Source: Casp-actino8 sp965659595
GTDB lineage: Bacteria > Actinomycetota > Acidimicrobiia > Acidimicrobiales > Ilumatobacteraceae
DNA: 64,000 bases
Reading direction: 5' to 3'
NCBI GenBank assembly: GCA_965659595.1
Contig: CBFHWN010000004.1
Coordinates: 9,184-73,183 of the forward strand
Positions 41,540 through 50,314 of the stretch are shown here, in pieces; within the stretch, counting starts at the first letter, position 1, and each line of letters opens with the position of its first letter. Both the position numbers and the translations under genes were made by a program. The notes beneath the pieces are model-generated. The model had not been told where the DNA came from and ran no database searches. It worked only from the letters and a program-made list of their open reading frames with translations.

Positions 41540-43744
41540 TCAATGTGAGAAGTGAACCTTCGGGAGACGCTTGTCGAGCCACTTCGGGATCCACCAGTTG
41601 TGGCGGCCGAGCAGACTCATCACCGACGGTACGAGCATCATCCGGATCACCGTGGCGTCGAGGAAGACGGCGAGGGCCAGAGTGACGCCGAGTTCGGTCG
41701 GCGGAATCGGACCCGTCACACCGAAGGCCACGAAGACCACGATCATGATGAGTGCCGCATTCGTGATCGGCCGTCCGGTCATGGCGATGCCTTCGCGGAT
41801 CGCCCGCTGGGTGTCGCCGGTGGTCTCGTAGCGCTCGCGAATCGCCGCCAACAAGAACAGCTGATAATCCATGGCGAGACCGAACAGCAAGGCGAAGAAG
41901 AAAATCGGCGCCCAGGCATTCACGAACCCTTGATGCTCGATGCCGAGCAGTCCGGCGCCGATGCCGTGCTGGAAGACGATCGTCGCGAACCCGAAGCTCG
42001 CTGCGACTCCGATGAGGTTGAGCAGGATCGAGCTCACGGCAATGGCCACGCTGCGGAACACGAGGAGCAGTAACACGAACGCCACGACCATGATCAGAAC
42101 CACGGCGAGCGGAGCCTTACCGGTGAGGGTCTCGGTCAGGTCGTAGTTCTGCGACGCCGGACCACCGACCTCGGCACCGGGCACCGACACCTCGAGCGAC
42201 TGACGAATACGTTCGACCATCTCACCGGTACGCGCATCCTCCGGACCGGTCTGGCCGAAGGCACGCACGACCGAACGTCCAGTCGATTCATTGACGGCCA
42301 CGGTCTGGGCGGCGATCACGTTCTCGTCGGCGAGCACCGCGTCGACGACCAGATCTTCGGTGCCCGTCGGCGTGGTGACGAAGAGCGGCGCCGCCGCGCC
42401 TTCGCCGAAAGCTGACGTCACGAGTTCGTAGCCGTCTCGGCTCGACTCGCCACGATCGACCACGCGTGCGCCCGGCATACCGAGATCCATCCCGATGGCC
42501 GGCGCGCCGAGGCCGAGAAGCAGTACGAGTCCGAGGATCAGCGTGAGGCCCGGACGCTTCAGCGCTGCACCGGTCCACCTCACCCAACGTCCTTCGGCTG
42601 CGCGATCCATATCGGGTTCACCCTTTTTCACCAGGACGCGATCGCCCATGGCGGCCCGCACCGCCGGCAACAACGTGAGCGACGCCAAGGCGACCGCAGT
42701 GACCGAGAGGATCATGCCGAGGGCCATCGAACGGAACACCATGATCGGCACCACGAAGATCGCAGCGAGCGACATGATGACGGTGAGCGCCGAAAGGAAC
42801 ACCGCCTTACCCGACGACATGAGCGCGTTGGCCATCGAGTCCTCGCACGAGTGACCGTCTTCGCGTTCTTCGCGGTAGCGAGTCACGATGAAGAGCGAGT
42901 AGTCGATGCCGACGGCAAGACCGATCATCATCGAGAAGTTCATCGACCAGACCGACAGCGGTGTGATCGCCGTCAGCAGATTGAGACTGGCGAAACCGAC
43001 GGCGATTCCGGCGATGGCGAGAATGAGCGGGATGCCGGCAGCGAGTGCGGCGCCGAAGGCGATGAACAACAGAATGAGCGTGGGCAGACCCGACAGCAAT
43101 TCGGCCTTGTGCAACGCCTTCTCGTTGGCGTGATTGAAATCGCTCCAGACCGGCCACTCTCCGGTCACCTCGGCTTGCACGCCCGACGGCAACTCGCGTT
43201 CTTCGACGAAGTGGATCAGATCGTTGGCGGCTTCGGGAAGATCGGCGTCCACCTCGTAGGCGAGCGACACCGGAATCATGATCGTGCGACCGTCGGGTGA
43301 CACGAGCCCGGCTTCGGCCGGCAACTGGGTGGGATCGGCCAGCCCGGCCACCATGCCGCCACCGACTTCGGCTGACAGCGCCGATACGAGATCGGCAACG
43401 ATCGTCGGATCGTCGACGAAGGACTCGGGTTGATTCACGACGACGATCGCCGACTCGGCGCCCACCATCGGGAAGTCGTTGCGCAATTCGTCGCGCACTT
43501 TCTGGGCTGTCGAACCCTGAGCCTCCCAACCCGCGCCCGAGAGGGCCCCCGACACGCCGATGGCGAGCGGTGCGGCGAGGATCACCACGAGAGCCCAGAT
43601 GGCCATGACCGGCCGACGATGCCGAACGGCGAAACGGGCCAGACGATCGAACAGCGGACGCTTCCCACCTTCTGGGCTGTGCATCGGCGTGTCGTGCGGA
43701 ATCACCTGGTCCGGGGTCCCGAACGGTGTCTCAGTGGTGGTCAT
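41540..43744 (-). CDS. MMPL/RND-superfamily membrane transporter
   Basis: A 734-residue protein with two RND halves, each with one membrane segment, a large periplasmic loop and five further segments. The TM4 proton-relay motifs are MMIGLAVGIDYSLFIVTRYREE in the first half and FGLAMDYQLFLLAAIRERYE in the second. MMPL proteins export lipids or hydrophobic compounds by proton motive force. Start at ATG 43744 with Shine-Dalgarno AAGGGAG; an upstream ORF extension would run through the regulatory sites. Two CsoR-family-like sites lie just upstream, suggesting control by copper or reactive sulfur. Substrate unknown. Confidence 0.85.
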   Translation of the reverse strand: MTTTETPFGTPDQVIPHDTPMHSPEGGKRPLFDRLARFAVRHRRPVMAIWALVVILAAPLAIGVSGALSGAGWEAQGSTAQKVRDELRNDFPMVGAESAIVVVNQPESFVDDPTIVADLVSALSAEVGGGMVAGLADPTQLPAEAGLVSPDGRTIMIPVSLAYEVDADLPEAANDLIHFVEERELPSGVQAEVTGEWPVWSDFNHANEKALHKAELLSGLPTLILLFIAFGAALAAGIPLILAIAGIAVGFASLNLLTAITPLSVWSMNFSMMIGLAVGIDYSLFIVTRYREEREDGHSCEDSMANALMSSGKAVFLSALTVIMSLAAIFVVPIMVFRSMALGMILSVTAVALASLTLLPAVRAAMGDRVLVKKGEPDMDRAAEGRWVRWTGAALKRPGLTLILGLVLLLGLGAPAIGMDLGMPGARVVDRGESSRDGYELVTSAFGEGAAAPLFVTTPTGTEDLVVDAVLADENVIAAQTVAVNESTGRSVVRAFGQTGPEDARTGEMVERIRQSLEVSVPGAEVGGPASQNYDLTETLTGKAPLAVVLIMVVAFVLLLLVFRSVAIAVSSILLNLIGVAASFGFATIVFQHGIGAGLLGIEHQGFVNAWAPIFFFALLFGLAMDYQLFLLAAIRERYETTGDTQRAIREGIAMTGRPITNAALIMIVVFVAFGVTGPIPPTELGVTLALAVFLDATVIRMMLVPSVMSLLGRHNWWIPKWLDKRLPKVHFSH

Positions 43745-43747
43745 TTC

Positions 43748-43763
43748 ATACTCCCTTGGGTAT
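43748..43763. promoter_or_regulatory. CsoR-family-like site 1 (imperfect)
   Basis: ATACTCCCTTGGGTAT, a 16-bp imperfect palindrome. It aligns base for base with the better site 33 nt away and overlaps the Shine-Dalgarno region of the MMPL gene. Confidence 0.45.
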
Positions 43764-43780
43764 CGAGCCGGTGGGACTCT

Positions 43781-43796
43781 ATACCCCCAGGGGTAT
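43781..43796. promoter_or_regulatory. CsoR-family-like site 2
   Basis: ATACCCC-CA-GGGGTAT, perfect 7-bp arms. This matches the form recognised by CsoR (copper) and the related CstR (sulfane sulfur) repressors, ATACCCC-N2-GGGGTAT. The centre-to-centre distance to site 1 is 33 nt, about three helical turns. No csoR-like gene lies in the window. Confidence 0.6.
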
Positions 43797-43800
43797 GACG

Positions 43801-44493
43801 TCAACTCTCTCGGAACCTCTCGAGCCCGGTCCAGAAGCCGAGTGCGTCCATGAAGGCCCACGAACGACGATGAATCGCCGACGGTCCGAGCGCGTACAGC
43901 CCGGCCCGATGCCAGGCACAGGGATAACCCTTGTTCGATTCGAACCGGTACGCCGGATGATGGTCGGCGAGATCACGCATGAGACGGTCACGGGTGACCT
44001 TGGCGAGGATCGACGCCGCGGCAACCGACAGACACTTGGTGTCGCCCTTCACCACTGTGGTGACGCGAGGAACGAGCGGTGACACGAAGTTCCACGAACC
44101 GTCGACGATCGCCGCATCGGGTCGCACCGACAAACCGGCCAGAGCGCGCTCGGTCGCCAGACGTTGCGCACGTGACATCCCGAGTCGATCGCATTCGACT
44201 GGCGTCGCCATCCCAACCGACCAGTCGTTCACCCACGAGGCAACGTCGTCGAACATGCGCTCACGCTTCTTCTCCGAGATCGACTTGGAGTCGCGAATGA
44301 GCGCTTCGACGTCATGGGTTCCGGCTTCGCCACTCGGCACGATCGCCACCCCGACCGCCAAGGGGCCGGCCCAGGCCCCTTTGCCCACTTCGTCGACTCC
44401 GATGATCGTTCGACATCCCTCACTGTGCAGTGCGACCTCGAGATCGCGTGTCGGGCGATCGGGAATCGATGACGGCGCCGACGAGCGTGCCAT
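43801..44493 (-). CDS. rnhB: Ribonuclease HII
   Basis: A 230-residue protein. The catalytic start motif is IIGVDEVGKGAWAGPLAVG, with further active-site acids in RDSKSIS and AAIVDGSW, and the C-terminal YRFESNKGYPCAWHR/IHRRSW. It removes RNA from DNA, including single ribonucleotides. It follows selD by one base (TGACATG), so the two form an operon. Confidence 0.9.
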   Translation of the reverse strand: MARSSAPSSIPDRPTRDLEVALHSEGCRTIIGVDEVGKGAWAGPLAVGVAIVPSGEAGTHDVEALIRDSKSISEKKRERMFDDVASWVNDWSVGMATPVECDRLGMSRAQRLATERALAGLSVRPDAAIVDGSWNFVSPLVPRVTTVVKGDTKCLSVAAASILAKVTRDRLMRDLADHHPAYRFESNKGYPCAWHRAGLYALGPSAIHRRSWAFMDALGFWTGLERFRES

Positions 44494-44494
44494 G

Positions 44495-45505
44495 TCAGAC
44501 GAGCCGAATTCCGGGCGTGCCCGATTCGACTCGTCCGATCACCGTGAAGGGACTGTCGGAACCGACGATGGAGTCGACCCACGACGGATCGACCGCCGCC
44601 AGCAATCCACCCGATGTCTGTGGATCGAACACCATCGTCTCGAAAGCGACCTCAACCGACTCGTCTCGCCGAACGTGCCGTTCGACGGCCTGTCGATTTC
44701 GCGCGTCTCCACCGGTCTTCACGCCCGTACGCGCCGCATCGAGAACGTCGCCATACAGCGGTAGCGAGCACGTCTCGATCACGAACGTGGCGGCAGCGCG
44801 CTCGGCCATCTCCCAACCGTGGCCAGCCAAGCCGAAGCCCGTCACGTCGGTGACGGCGCGCACCCCCGTGCTCTCACGGAGAATCTCGCTCGCACGACGG
44901 TTGAGAGTCCGCATTCCAGCGATCGCCTCGGCCTTGGCGCGTGTCGAAACACAGGCGAGAGCCACCCCGGTACCGAGAGGCTTCGACAACACGAGGACGT
45001 CTCCGGGCCGGGCTCCCTCTTTGCGGAAGACTCGTTCCGGATGCACCACACCCTGCACGGCCAGACCGAAGATCGGTTCGGGATTGCGAATCGTGTGCCC
45101 CCCGGCCACTGAACCGCCGGCCTCGGCCACCATGGCGGCCGCCGCATCGAAGATGGTGACGATGGCCTCGCGGGGGAAGTGCTCCGGGAAGGCCGCCACG
45201 TTCACCGCCATGATCACGCGACCTCCCATGGCGAAGACATCGCTGCAGGCGTTGGCGGCGGCGATGGCTCCGAAGTCGGCCGGATCGTCGACGAGGGGTG
45301 GAAAGAAATCGGTGGTGCTCACGATTGCCACCTCGTCGCTCACCTGGTAAACGGCGGCATCGTCGAAGGGAGCCAGTCCGACGATGAGTCCGGGGTCGGC
45401 CGATCGCGGCAATTCGTCGACCAGACCGGCGAGCAGGTCCTTCCCCCACTTGGCGGCACAACCACCACAGCTCGTCCATTCGGTGAGTCGGAGAACGTCG
45501 CTCAT
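44495..45505 (-). CDS. selD: Selenide, water dikinase (selenophosphate synthase)
   Basis: A 336-residue PurM-like ATP enzyme. The selenium-transfer motif is CGGCAAKWGKD (Cys and Lys near residues 15-18), then FDDAAVYQV, STTDFFPPLVDDP, NACSDVFAMGG, GGHTIRNPEPIFG and DVTGFGLAGH. It makes selenophosphate from selenide and ATP for selenocysteine tRNA or 2-selenouridine. No other sel gene is in the window. Start ATG 45505 with TACACT 6 nt upstream (leaderless type). Divergent from the DUF4157 operon. Confidence 0.9.
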   Translation of the reverse strand: MSDVLRLTEWTSCGGCAAKWGKDLLAGLVDELPRSADPGLIVGLAPFDDAAVYQVSDEVAIVSTTDFFPPLVDDPADFGAIAAANACSDVFAMGGRVIMAVNVAAFPEHFPREAIVTIFDAAAAMVAEAGGSVAGGHTIRNPEPIFGLAVQGVVHPERVFRKEGARPGDVLVLSKPLGTGVALACVSTRAKAEAIAGMRTLNRRASEILRESTGVRAVTDVTGFGLAGHGWEMAERAAATFVIETCSLPLYGDVLDAARTGVKTGGDARNRQAVERHVRRDESVEVAFETMVFDPQTSGGLLAAVDPSWVDSIVGSDSPFTVIGRVESGTPGIRLV

Positions 45506-45591
45506 GTTGGAAGTGTAGAGCGCACTCTTTCGGCCTTCCACCAGGAGTGATACGGTCGTATCGGGTCCGCGAGGACCGGAGCGGAGGAGCC

Positions 45592-47787
45592 ATGCGCAAG
45601 CGCGATCAGCGGCCGACGAGCCCTGAACCCGAGTCCGACACCTTGACGCGTTCGTTCGAAGAACTCACAACATCGTTCGACGCTCCCACGCCGGTACGTC
45701 GGTCGATGACGATCGGGCGGGCCGATGATCCGGCCGAACGTCAAGCCGACCGCATGGCCGACGCCGCACTTGCGAATCTCGGGGCCTACGACGACTCGGG
45801 AGTCTCGACCATCGCTCGGCGTGCCGTCGACGACGACCCCCTCGGTGGAACCGACGTCGATCCGTCGGTGCAACGTTCGATCGATGCCAAGCGCGGAGGC
45901 GGGCGCCCGCTCGGTGAACGCGAAACGAATGCATTCTCCGATTCCTACGGAGTTGATCTCTCCGGTGTGCGCGTCCACACCGACTCCGATGCCGATCGTC
46001 TGAGTCGCTCACTACAAGCCGACGCGTTCACCACCGGCAACGACGTCTTCTTCCGGCGTGGCATGTACGAACCGGGAACATCTCGAGGCGACCGACTCAT
46101 CGGACACGAGTTGGCGCACGTCGCCACCGAATCGGCCGGAGCATCGCGAAGCATCCACCGCTTCATGAGCGCCGACGCCTTCAACGAACTGACGTATCAG
46201 AGCTTCTTCTCGTCGAAGAGCAAGGCCCAGCTCGCCATCGCCGACATGCTGCGCGAACTCGACAAGTTGAAGGTGAAGGGTCAAGTGCCCGACACGAACC
46301 TGGCGGCGGCCATCGCCAAGATCGACGGAATGATCAAGATCGCCAAGGCGTGGAAGGCTGATCACGAAGACGAGAACGGCAAGGCCGACGAGGACAAGCT
46401 CCGTCGCTACCAAGGTTTCGTCCAGTTCATCACACGTGCCGAACAAGAGCTCGCAACGATGAAGGGGCGGAGCAGCGGTGCCGCCGACGAGGCCGCCGCC
46501 ATGCCGGCCGACGCGCGTGTGACGAGTCTCGAGAAGCACTATCTCGGTGATGGCGTCACCCTCTTCCAGCGAGCCGGGGCCGCTCTCGACGAGTTGCTCG
46601 AGAAGCCCGGTCAATCGGCCGAGTTCAAGATCGAATTGACCATCCCGGTTCCTCCGGCGACCGTCGGCGGCTTCCTCGAATTGTCGGCCGAGCGCGACGA
46701 CAAAGGCATCGAAGCCAAGGGCACCATCGCGATCACCGGTGGCGGCAGCGTGGGTGTCGCCGAACTGAAGGGTGCTCTCGGCGGCTACGTGGCCGCCAAG
46801 GGAGCCAACGGTGCCATGGTCGGATCGCTCATCGAATACGCGCTGTACCGACGTTGTGCCGAGAGCGACATGATCCCCTGGGAGGCCGAGGCGTACTTGT
46901 TCGGAGGCAGCGCCGACGCACGTGGCAAGCGGCGAGCCGAGAAGAAGTCGCTCGAGACCGAGAAGTCGGCCTTCGGCGACGGGGCCGGCGAGGACGGCGA
47001 CGACTTCTACGCCGAAACCGGAGCCATGGCCGGATTCGAAGCCGAGGCCGGCCTGTCCGACGCCCTCGAAGTGGGTGGCGGTGTCACCGCCACCACCGGA
47101 ACACGCACCGATCGCAAGTCTCTCGAGCAGAGCAAGGGTGTCGGCGGCAAGAACAAGAAAGCCGACGGCTGGATCAACACGCTGTCGGGCGGTGCCCGTG
47201 GCGCCCAGGAGAAGACGGGTCGCACGACCCGCGGCTTCTCGGTCGCCGCATCGGTCACGGTACTCGGCACCGAGATCGGCGCCGAGTACTCCGCCGCCTG
47301 GAGTGCCGACAAGGGTGCCGACGGCAAGACCACGACAATGCAGATCGATTCGAGTGCCATCGCGATCAGCATCGAGGAGATCCCGATCGAGAAGCTCGTC
47401 GGCGACGCCGGCAAGGAAATCGTCATGAAGGCGATCGACGAAATTCAAAAGGCGATCGAAAGTGCTCCCGATGAGCAAGTCGATTCGGCGGAAGAGGCCC
47501 AACTCGACGCCATGATCGATCAGGCCAAGAGCTCGGCCGAAGAGTCGGCTCAGGCCGCGATCGAAGAGGCCGGCGGCGAATTCGAGTCGGCCGAGGCCCT
47601 CGGCGCCGAACTCGGCTTCGACTTCCTCGAGAAGGAGCTCTCGTTCAAGATCACCAAGACCAGCGGTTACAAGGTCGCACTCGGTGTCGTCGAAGTCGAA
47701 GCGAAGAAGACCGAGACCCTCTTCGAGAAGACGAAGAGTTTCAAGAAAGAAGACGCGAAGAAGGACGACGCCGCGGCGTCGAAGTGA
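45592..47787 (+). CDS. DUF4157 protein with metalloprotease-like motif (eCIS-associated type)
   Basis: A 731-residue protein. After a disordered N-terminus, DUF4157 lies at about 100-180: RPLGERETNAFSDSYGVDLSGVRVHTD, FTTGNDVFFRRGMYEPGT and LIGHELAHVATE with an HExxH motif at 172-176. DUF4157 proteins are frequent cargo or accessory proteins of extracellular contractile injection systems. Residues about 190-290 are helical. About 300-560 is Gly-rich and beta-like (ELSAERDDKGIEAKGTIAIT; GFSVAASVTVLGTEIGAEYSAAW), and the end is a long Glu/Ala/Lys coiled region. No membrane segment or known toxin fold. Leadered mRNA: a GGTCC-GCGA-GGACC hairpin (45564-45577), then GGAGGAG 2 nt before ATG. First gene of a four-gene operon. 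Confidence 0.7.
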   Translation: MRKRDQRPTSPEPESDTLTRSFEELTTSFDAPTPVRRSMTIGRADDPAERQADRMADAALANLGAYDDSGVSTIARRAVDDDPLGGTDVDPSVQRSIDAKRGGGRPLGERETNAFSDSYGVDLSGVRVHTDSDADRLSRSLQADAFTTGNDVFFRRGMYEPGTSRGDRLIGHELAHVATESAGASRSIHRFMSADAFNELTYQSFFSSKSKAQLAIADMLRELDKLKVKGQVPDTNLAAAIAKIDGMIKIAKAWKADHEDENGKADEDKLRRYQGFVQFITRAEQELATMKGRSSGAADEAAAMPADARVTSLEKHYLGDGVTLFQRAGAALDELLEKPGQSAEFKIELTIPVPPATVGGFLELSAERDDKGIEAKGTIAITGGGSVGVAELKGALGGYVAAKGANGAMVGSLIEYALYRRCAESDMIPWEAEAYLFGGSADARGKRRAEKKSLETEKSAFGDGAGEDGDDFYAETGAMAGFEAEAGLSDALEVGGGVTATTGTRTDRKSLEQSKGVGGKNKKADGWINTLSGGARGAQEKTGRTTRGFSVAASVTVLGTEIGAEYSAAWSADKGADGKTTTMQIDSSAIAISIEEIPIEKLVGDAGKEIVMKAIDEIQKAIESAPDEQVDSAEEAQLDAMIDQAKSSAEESAQAAIEEAGGEFESAEALGAELGFDFLEKELSFKITKTSGYKVALGVVEVEAKKTETLFEKTKSFKKEDAKKDDAAASK

Positions 47788-47799
47788 CGGTCCAGCAAC

Positions 47800-48564
47800 A
47801 TGACTGACGTGAACTTCGTACACGAATCCGGCGACGTCGTCCTGCGCGACGTGAACGTCCGAATCGCCGATGGATCGGCGTCGATCACCGGCCTGGTGTC
47901 GACCGACGTCTGGGAGCACATCGAACGTGAAGGCGTGTTCGGTACCAATGCCCGTCGACGGGCCGGCGCTCTCATCGGTAGCGGTGACGTCAAGATCGAG
48001 ATCTCCGGACCCGAATCCGCCCTGACTCCGGGATCCGGCCCCTTCGCACGCGACTGGTCGATCACCGCCGCGATGCGCCGTCTCGAGGATGCTCCGGGCG
48101 AGGTCTGGACCGGCGCGTCGTTCACCGATCCGCCCATGTGGCAACGGGCCGCCGAAGCCCTCGACGAATTGGGTTTCACGCGAACCTCCGAGACCGACAC
48201 CTCGGTTCGCTACGCCGACTCCTCCGGAACCGAGGTCACAGCGAGTGCCGACACCGAATCTCGGCTGGGTGGCATCACGTGTCGACGTTCGATCGGCACC
48301 GCATCGGGCTCGACTCCGTCCGAACTCTTGGCGGTCGTCAATCACGTCAACGACACGTTTCCGGCCGGAACTCTGTCATATGCCGATGGTGTCATCACCT
48401 TGAAGAGCGGCGTTCCGATCCCCGAGGGCGTCGACGTCTCGGAGATCCTGGAGGCACTCGCCTACGGACTTCCCGGAATGGTCGACATGGTCGCACCGAC
48501 CGTCGGACGAGTCGCCAGTGGCGAGATCAGTGGCACCGATGCGATTCAGCAGATCTTCGGCTGA
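47800..48564 (+). CDS. Hypothetical protein with YbjN / secretion-chaperone-like C-terminal domain
   Basis: A 254-residue acidic protein without membrane segments. The N-terminal half (about 1-95) is beta-rich and unrecognised. Residues about 110-240 look like a YbjN/type-III-chaperone-like alpha/beta domain: LLAVVNHVNDTFPAGTLSYADGVITLKSGVPIP followed by a helix. Such domains bind partner proteins. Lying between the DUF4157 and AAA+ genes, it may chaperone the DUF4157 protein (inference). It starts 12 nt after the DUF4157 stop, and its end overlaps the AAA+ gene. Confidence 0.55.
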   Translation: MTDVNFVHESGDVVLRDVNVRIADGSASITGLVSTDVWEHIEREGVFGTNARRRAGALIGSGDVKIEISGPESALTPGSGPFARDWSITAAMRRLEDAPGEVWTGASFTDPPMWQRAAEALDELGFTRTSETDTSVRYADSSGTEVTASADTESRLGGITCRRSIGTASGSTPSELLAVVNHVNDTFPAGTLSYADGVITLKSGVPIPEGVDVSEILEALAYGLPGMVDMVAPTVGRVASGEISGTDAIQQIFG

Positions 48565-50314
48565 ATCCTCCGAGAGCGGTTTCGTCGACGCGGTCGTCGA
48601 ACTTCTCGCCCGCAACGCCGAAGCCGGCACTCGTCACGACACTGGCGACATCGAGTCGCGTCAGAAGGATCTGGTTCGCGGCGACGGCCCGGTGGTGTCA
48701 CTGGCCCGAGCGATCGGCTGCGCCGACGACGAGATCGCGGCATTGGTCGTCCTCGTGCACGTGGAACGATCGCTCGAGCGTCAGCGGATCCTCGCCGGAC
48801 CCGATGGTGACGGCTCGATTCGGCTCGGCCTACTCGATCAGTTCTCGCACGCCTCTTTCCGCGGTGCAGCCACCGTCGGACCCGACTCTCGTCTTCGTCG
48901 CGCTCGACTCGTCGCCGTGTCGCCGAACGGACCGTTCGCATCGCGTCCGGTCCGCGTCGACGCGTCGGTTCTGTGGGGACTTGCCGGCGACTCGCGCCCT
49001 GACCCGAATCTGCCTTTCGGCTCACGCCTCATCGCGCGAAGCGACGATCGCGAAGGTGATCGCGGCGATCACACTTCGCTTCTCGTGGTCGGCGACGACC
49101 CCACCCGTCGGCGAACCCTGCTGTTGAACGAACTCGCCGGCGACTCGGTGCTGGTGGTTCCCGATCCCACCGAGGCCGCTCACTGGGATGCCGCCATTCG
49201 CGAAGCTTCGCTCAGCGGATCGTCACTTCTGATCGAACTGAGCGGATCACTGACTGCACTCGGGAGCTCGGTCCTCGACGACGCCAACCATCTCGTGATC
49301 GGCGTGTCGACAGTCGCCGGCATCGATCCCGAACTCTTGCCACGACGGGCGTGGAGGGAGATGACGGCACCGTCGAGCCCCGCCACTTCCGACGAAGTCG
49401 GCGCAGTGCTCGGCCGGGAATCGCCTCACCCTCTCACCGCCGATCAACTGCGGCGGGTCCACAGCACTCTTCCTCTGGTGCAAGGCGACCTGTCACATGC
49501 AGTTCGTCGACTCGCCGACCATCGCCTCTTCGAACTCGGCAACCGAACGTCACCGTCGCGCACCTGGGACGACTTGGTCGTCGAATCCGAATGCCTGGAG
49601 GAACTCCGTCATCTCGCCGATCGATATCGCCGAGCGAGCCGCGTGCGCGAACTGCCCGGCGTCGGACGCCATGTCCCGCCCGGTCTGCTCGCCGTCTTCG
49701 CCGGCCCGTCGGGAACGGGCAAGACCCTGGCCGCCGAAGTGATAGCCGGCGATCTCGGACTCGAACTCGTGAAGATCGACCTGTCGACCGTCGTGTCGAA
49801 GTACATCGGCGAGACCGAGAAGAACCTGGAGGAGGTCTTCGATGCGGCGAGCGTCGGCGGCGCCCTCGTTCTCTTCGACGAAGGTGACGCCATCTTCGGC
49901 AAGCGCAGCGAAACGACCGACGCACGCGACCGCTACGCCAACATCGAAGTCGCCTATCTGCTCCAGAGGGTCGAGACCTTCGAGGGATTCGTGATCATCA
50001 GCACCAACTTGGCCGCCAACGTTGATCAAGCCTTCCAACGGCGGATCCAAGGAATGGTCGAATTCATGCCACCCGACCGCGATCTCCGATTGAAGTTGTG
50101 GCAACTGCATCTCCCGCTGTCGCTGTGCGAGGACGTCGACCACGCCGAATTGGCCGCGATCAACTTGGCTGGGGGAAGCATCCGCAACGTGGCGGTGGCC
50201 GCCGCCTTCCTCGCCGGGGCCGACGAACGACCGATCGGCCGCCACCATCTCCGACTCGCCTTCGGTCGGGAGATGCGCAAGCTCGGCCGACTCGCCGAAG
50301 GCCTGCTTCCATGA
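48539..50314 (+). CDS. AAA+ ATPase of the eCIS-accessory type
   Basis: A 591-residue protein. The N-terminal two thirds hold a decayed ATPase-like region with LLVVGDDPTRRRTLL in place of a Walker A. The C-terminal AAA+ module is intact: Walker A GPSGTGKT (near residue 389), Walker B ALVLFDEGDAIFG, sensor 1 IISTNL, arginine finger AFQRRI and sensor 2 GGSIRNVA. This inactive-plus-active layout is that of the AAA+ proteins found beside contractile injection loci, possibly remodelling cargo or the assembled complex. I took ATG 48539 (24-nt overlap with the previous gene); GTG 48518 is possible. It ends in ATGA overlap with the MOSC gene. Confidence 0.8.
   Translation: MRFSRSSAESSESGFVDAVVELLARNAEAGTRHDTGDIESRQKDLVRGDGPVVSLARAIGCADDEIAALVVLVHVERSLERQRILAGPDGDGSIRLGLLDQFSHASFRGAATVGPDSRLRRARLVAVSPNGPFASRPVRVDASVLWGLAGDSRPDPNLPFGSRLIARSDDREGDRGDHTSLLVVGDDPTRRRTLLLNELAGDSVLVVPDPTEAAHWDAAIREASLSGSSLLIELSGSLTALGSSVLDDANHLVIGVSTVAGIDPELLPRRAWREMTAPSSPATSDEVGAVLGRESPHPLTADQLRRVHSTLPLVQGDLSHAVRRLADHRLFELGNRTSPSRTWDDLVVESECLEELRHLADRYRRASRVRELPGVGRHVPPGLLAVFAGPSGTGKTLAAEVIAGDLGLELVKIDLSTVVSKYIGETEKNLEEVFDAASVGGALVLFDEGDAIFGKRSETTDARDRYANIEVAYLLQRVETFEGFVIISTNLAANVDQAFQRRIQGMVEFMPPDRDLRLKLWQLHLPLSLCEDVDHAELAAINLAGGSIRNVAVAAAFLAGADERPIGRHHLRLAFGREMRKLGRLAEGLLP

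Noticed and set aside
41505..41540. TGAGCA/TGCTCA inverted repeat between convergent genes
   Set aside because: Only 6-bp arms with a 17-nt loop; too weak compared with the two perfect hairpins elsewhere.
46012..48345. A 777-codon open frame on the minus strand opposite the DUF4157 gene
   Set aside because: It is the antisense shadow of a high-GC gene with strong codon bias: Gly/Leu/Val/Asp-rich composition and no recognisable domain, while the plus strand has DUF4157 motifs and operon structure.
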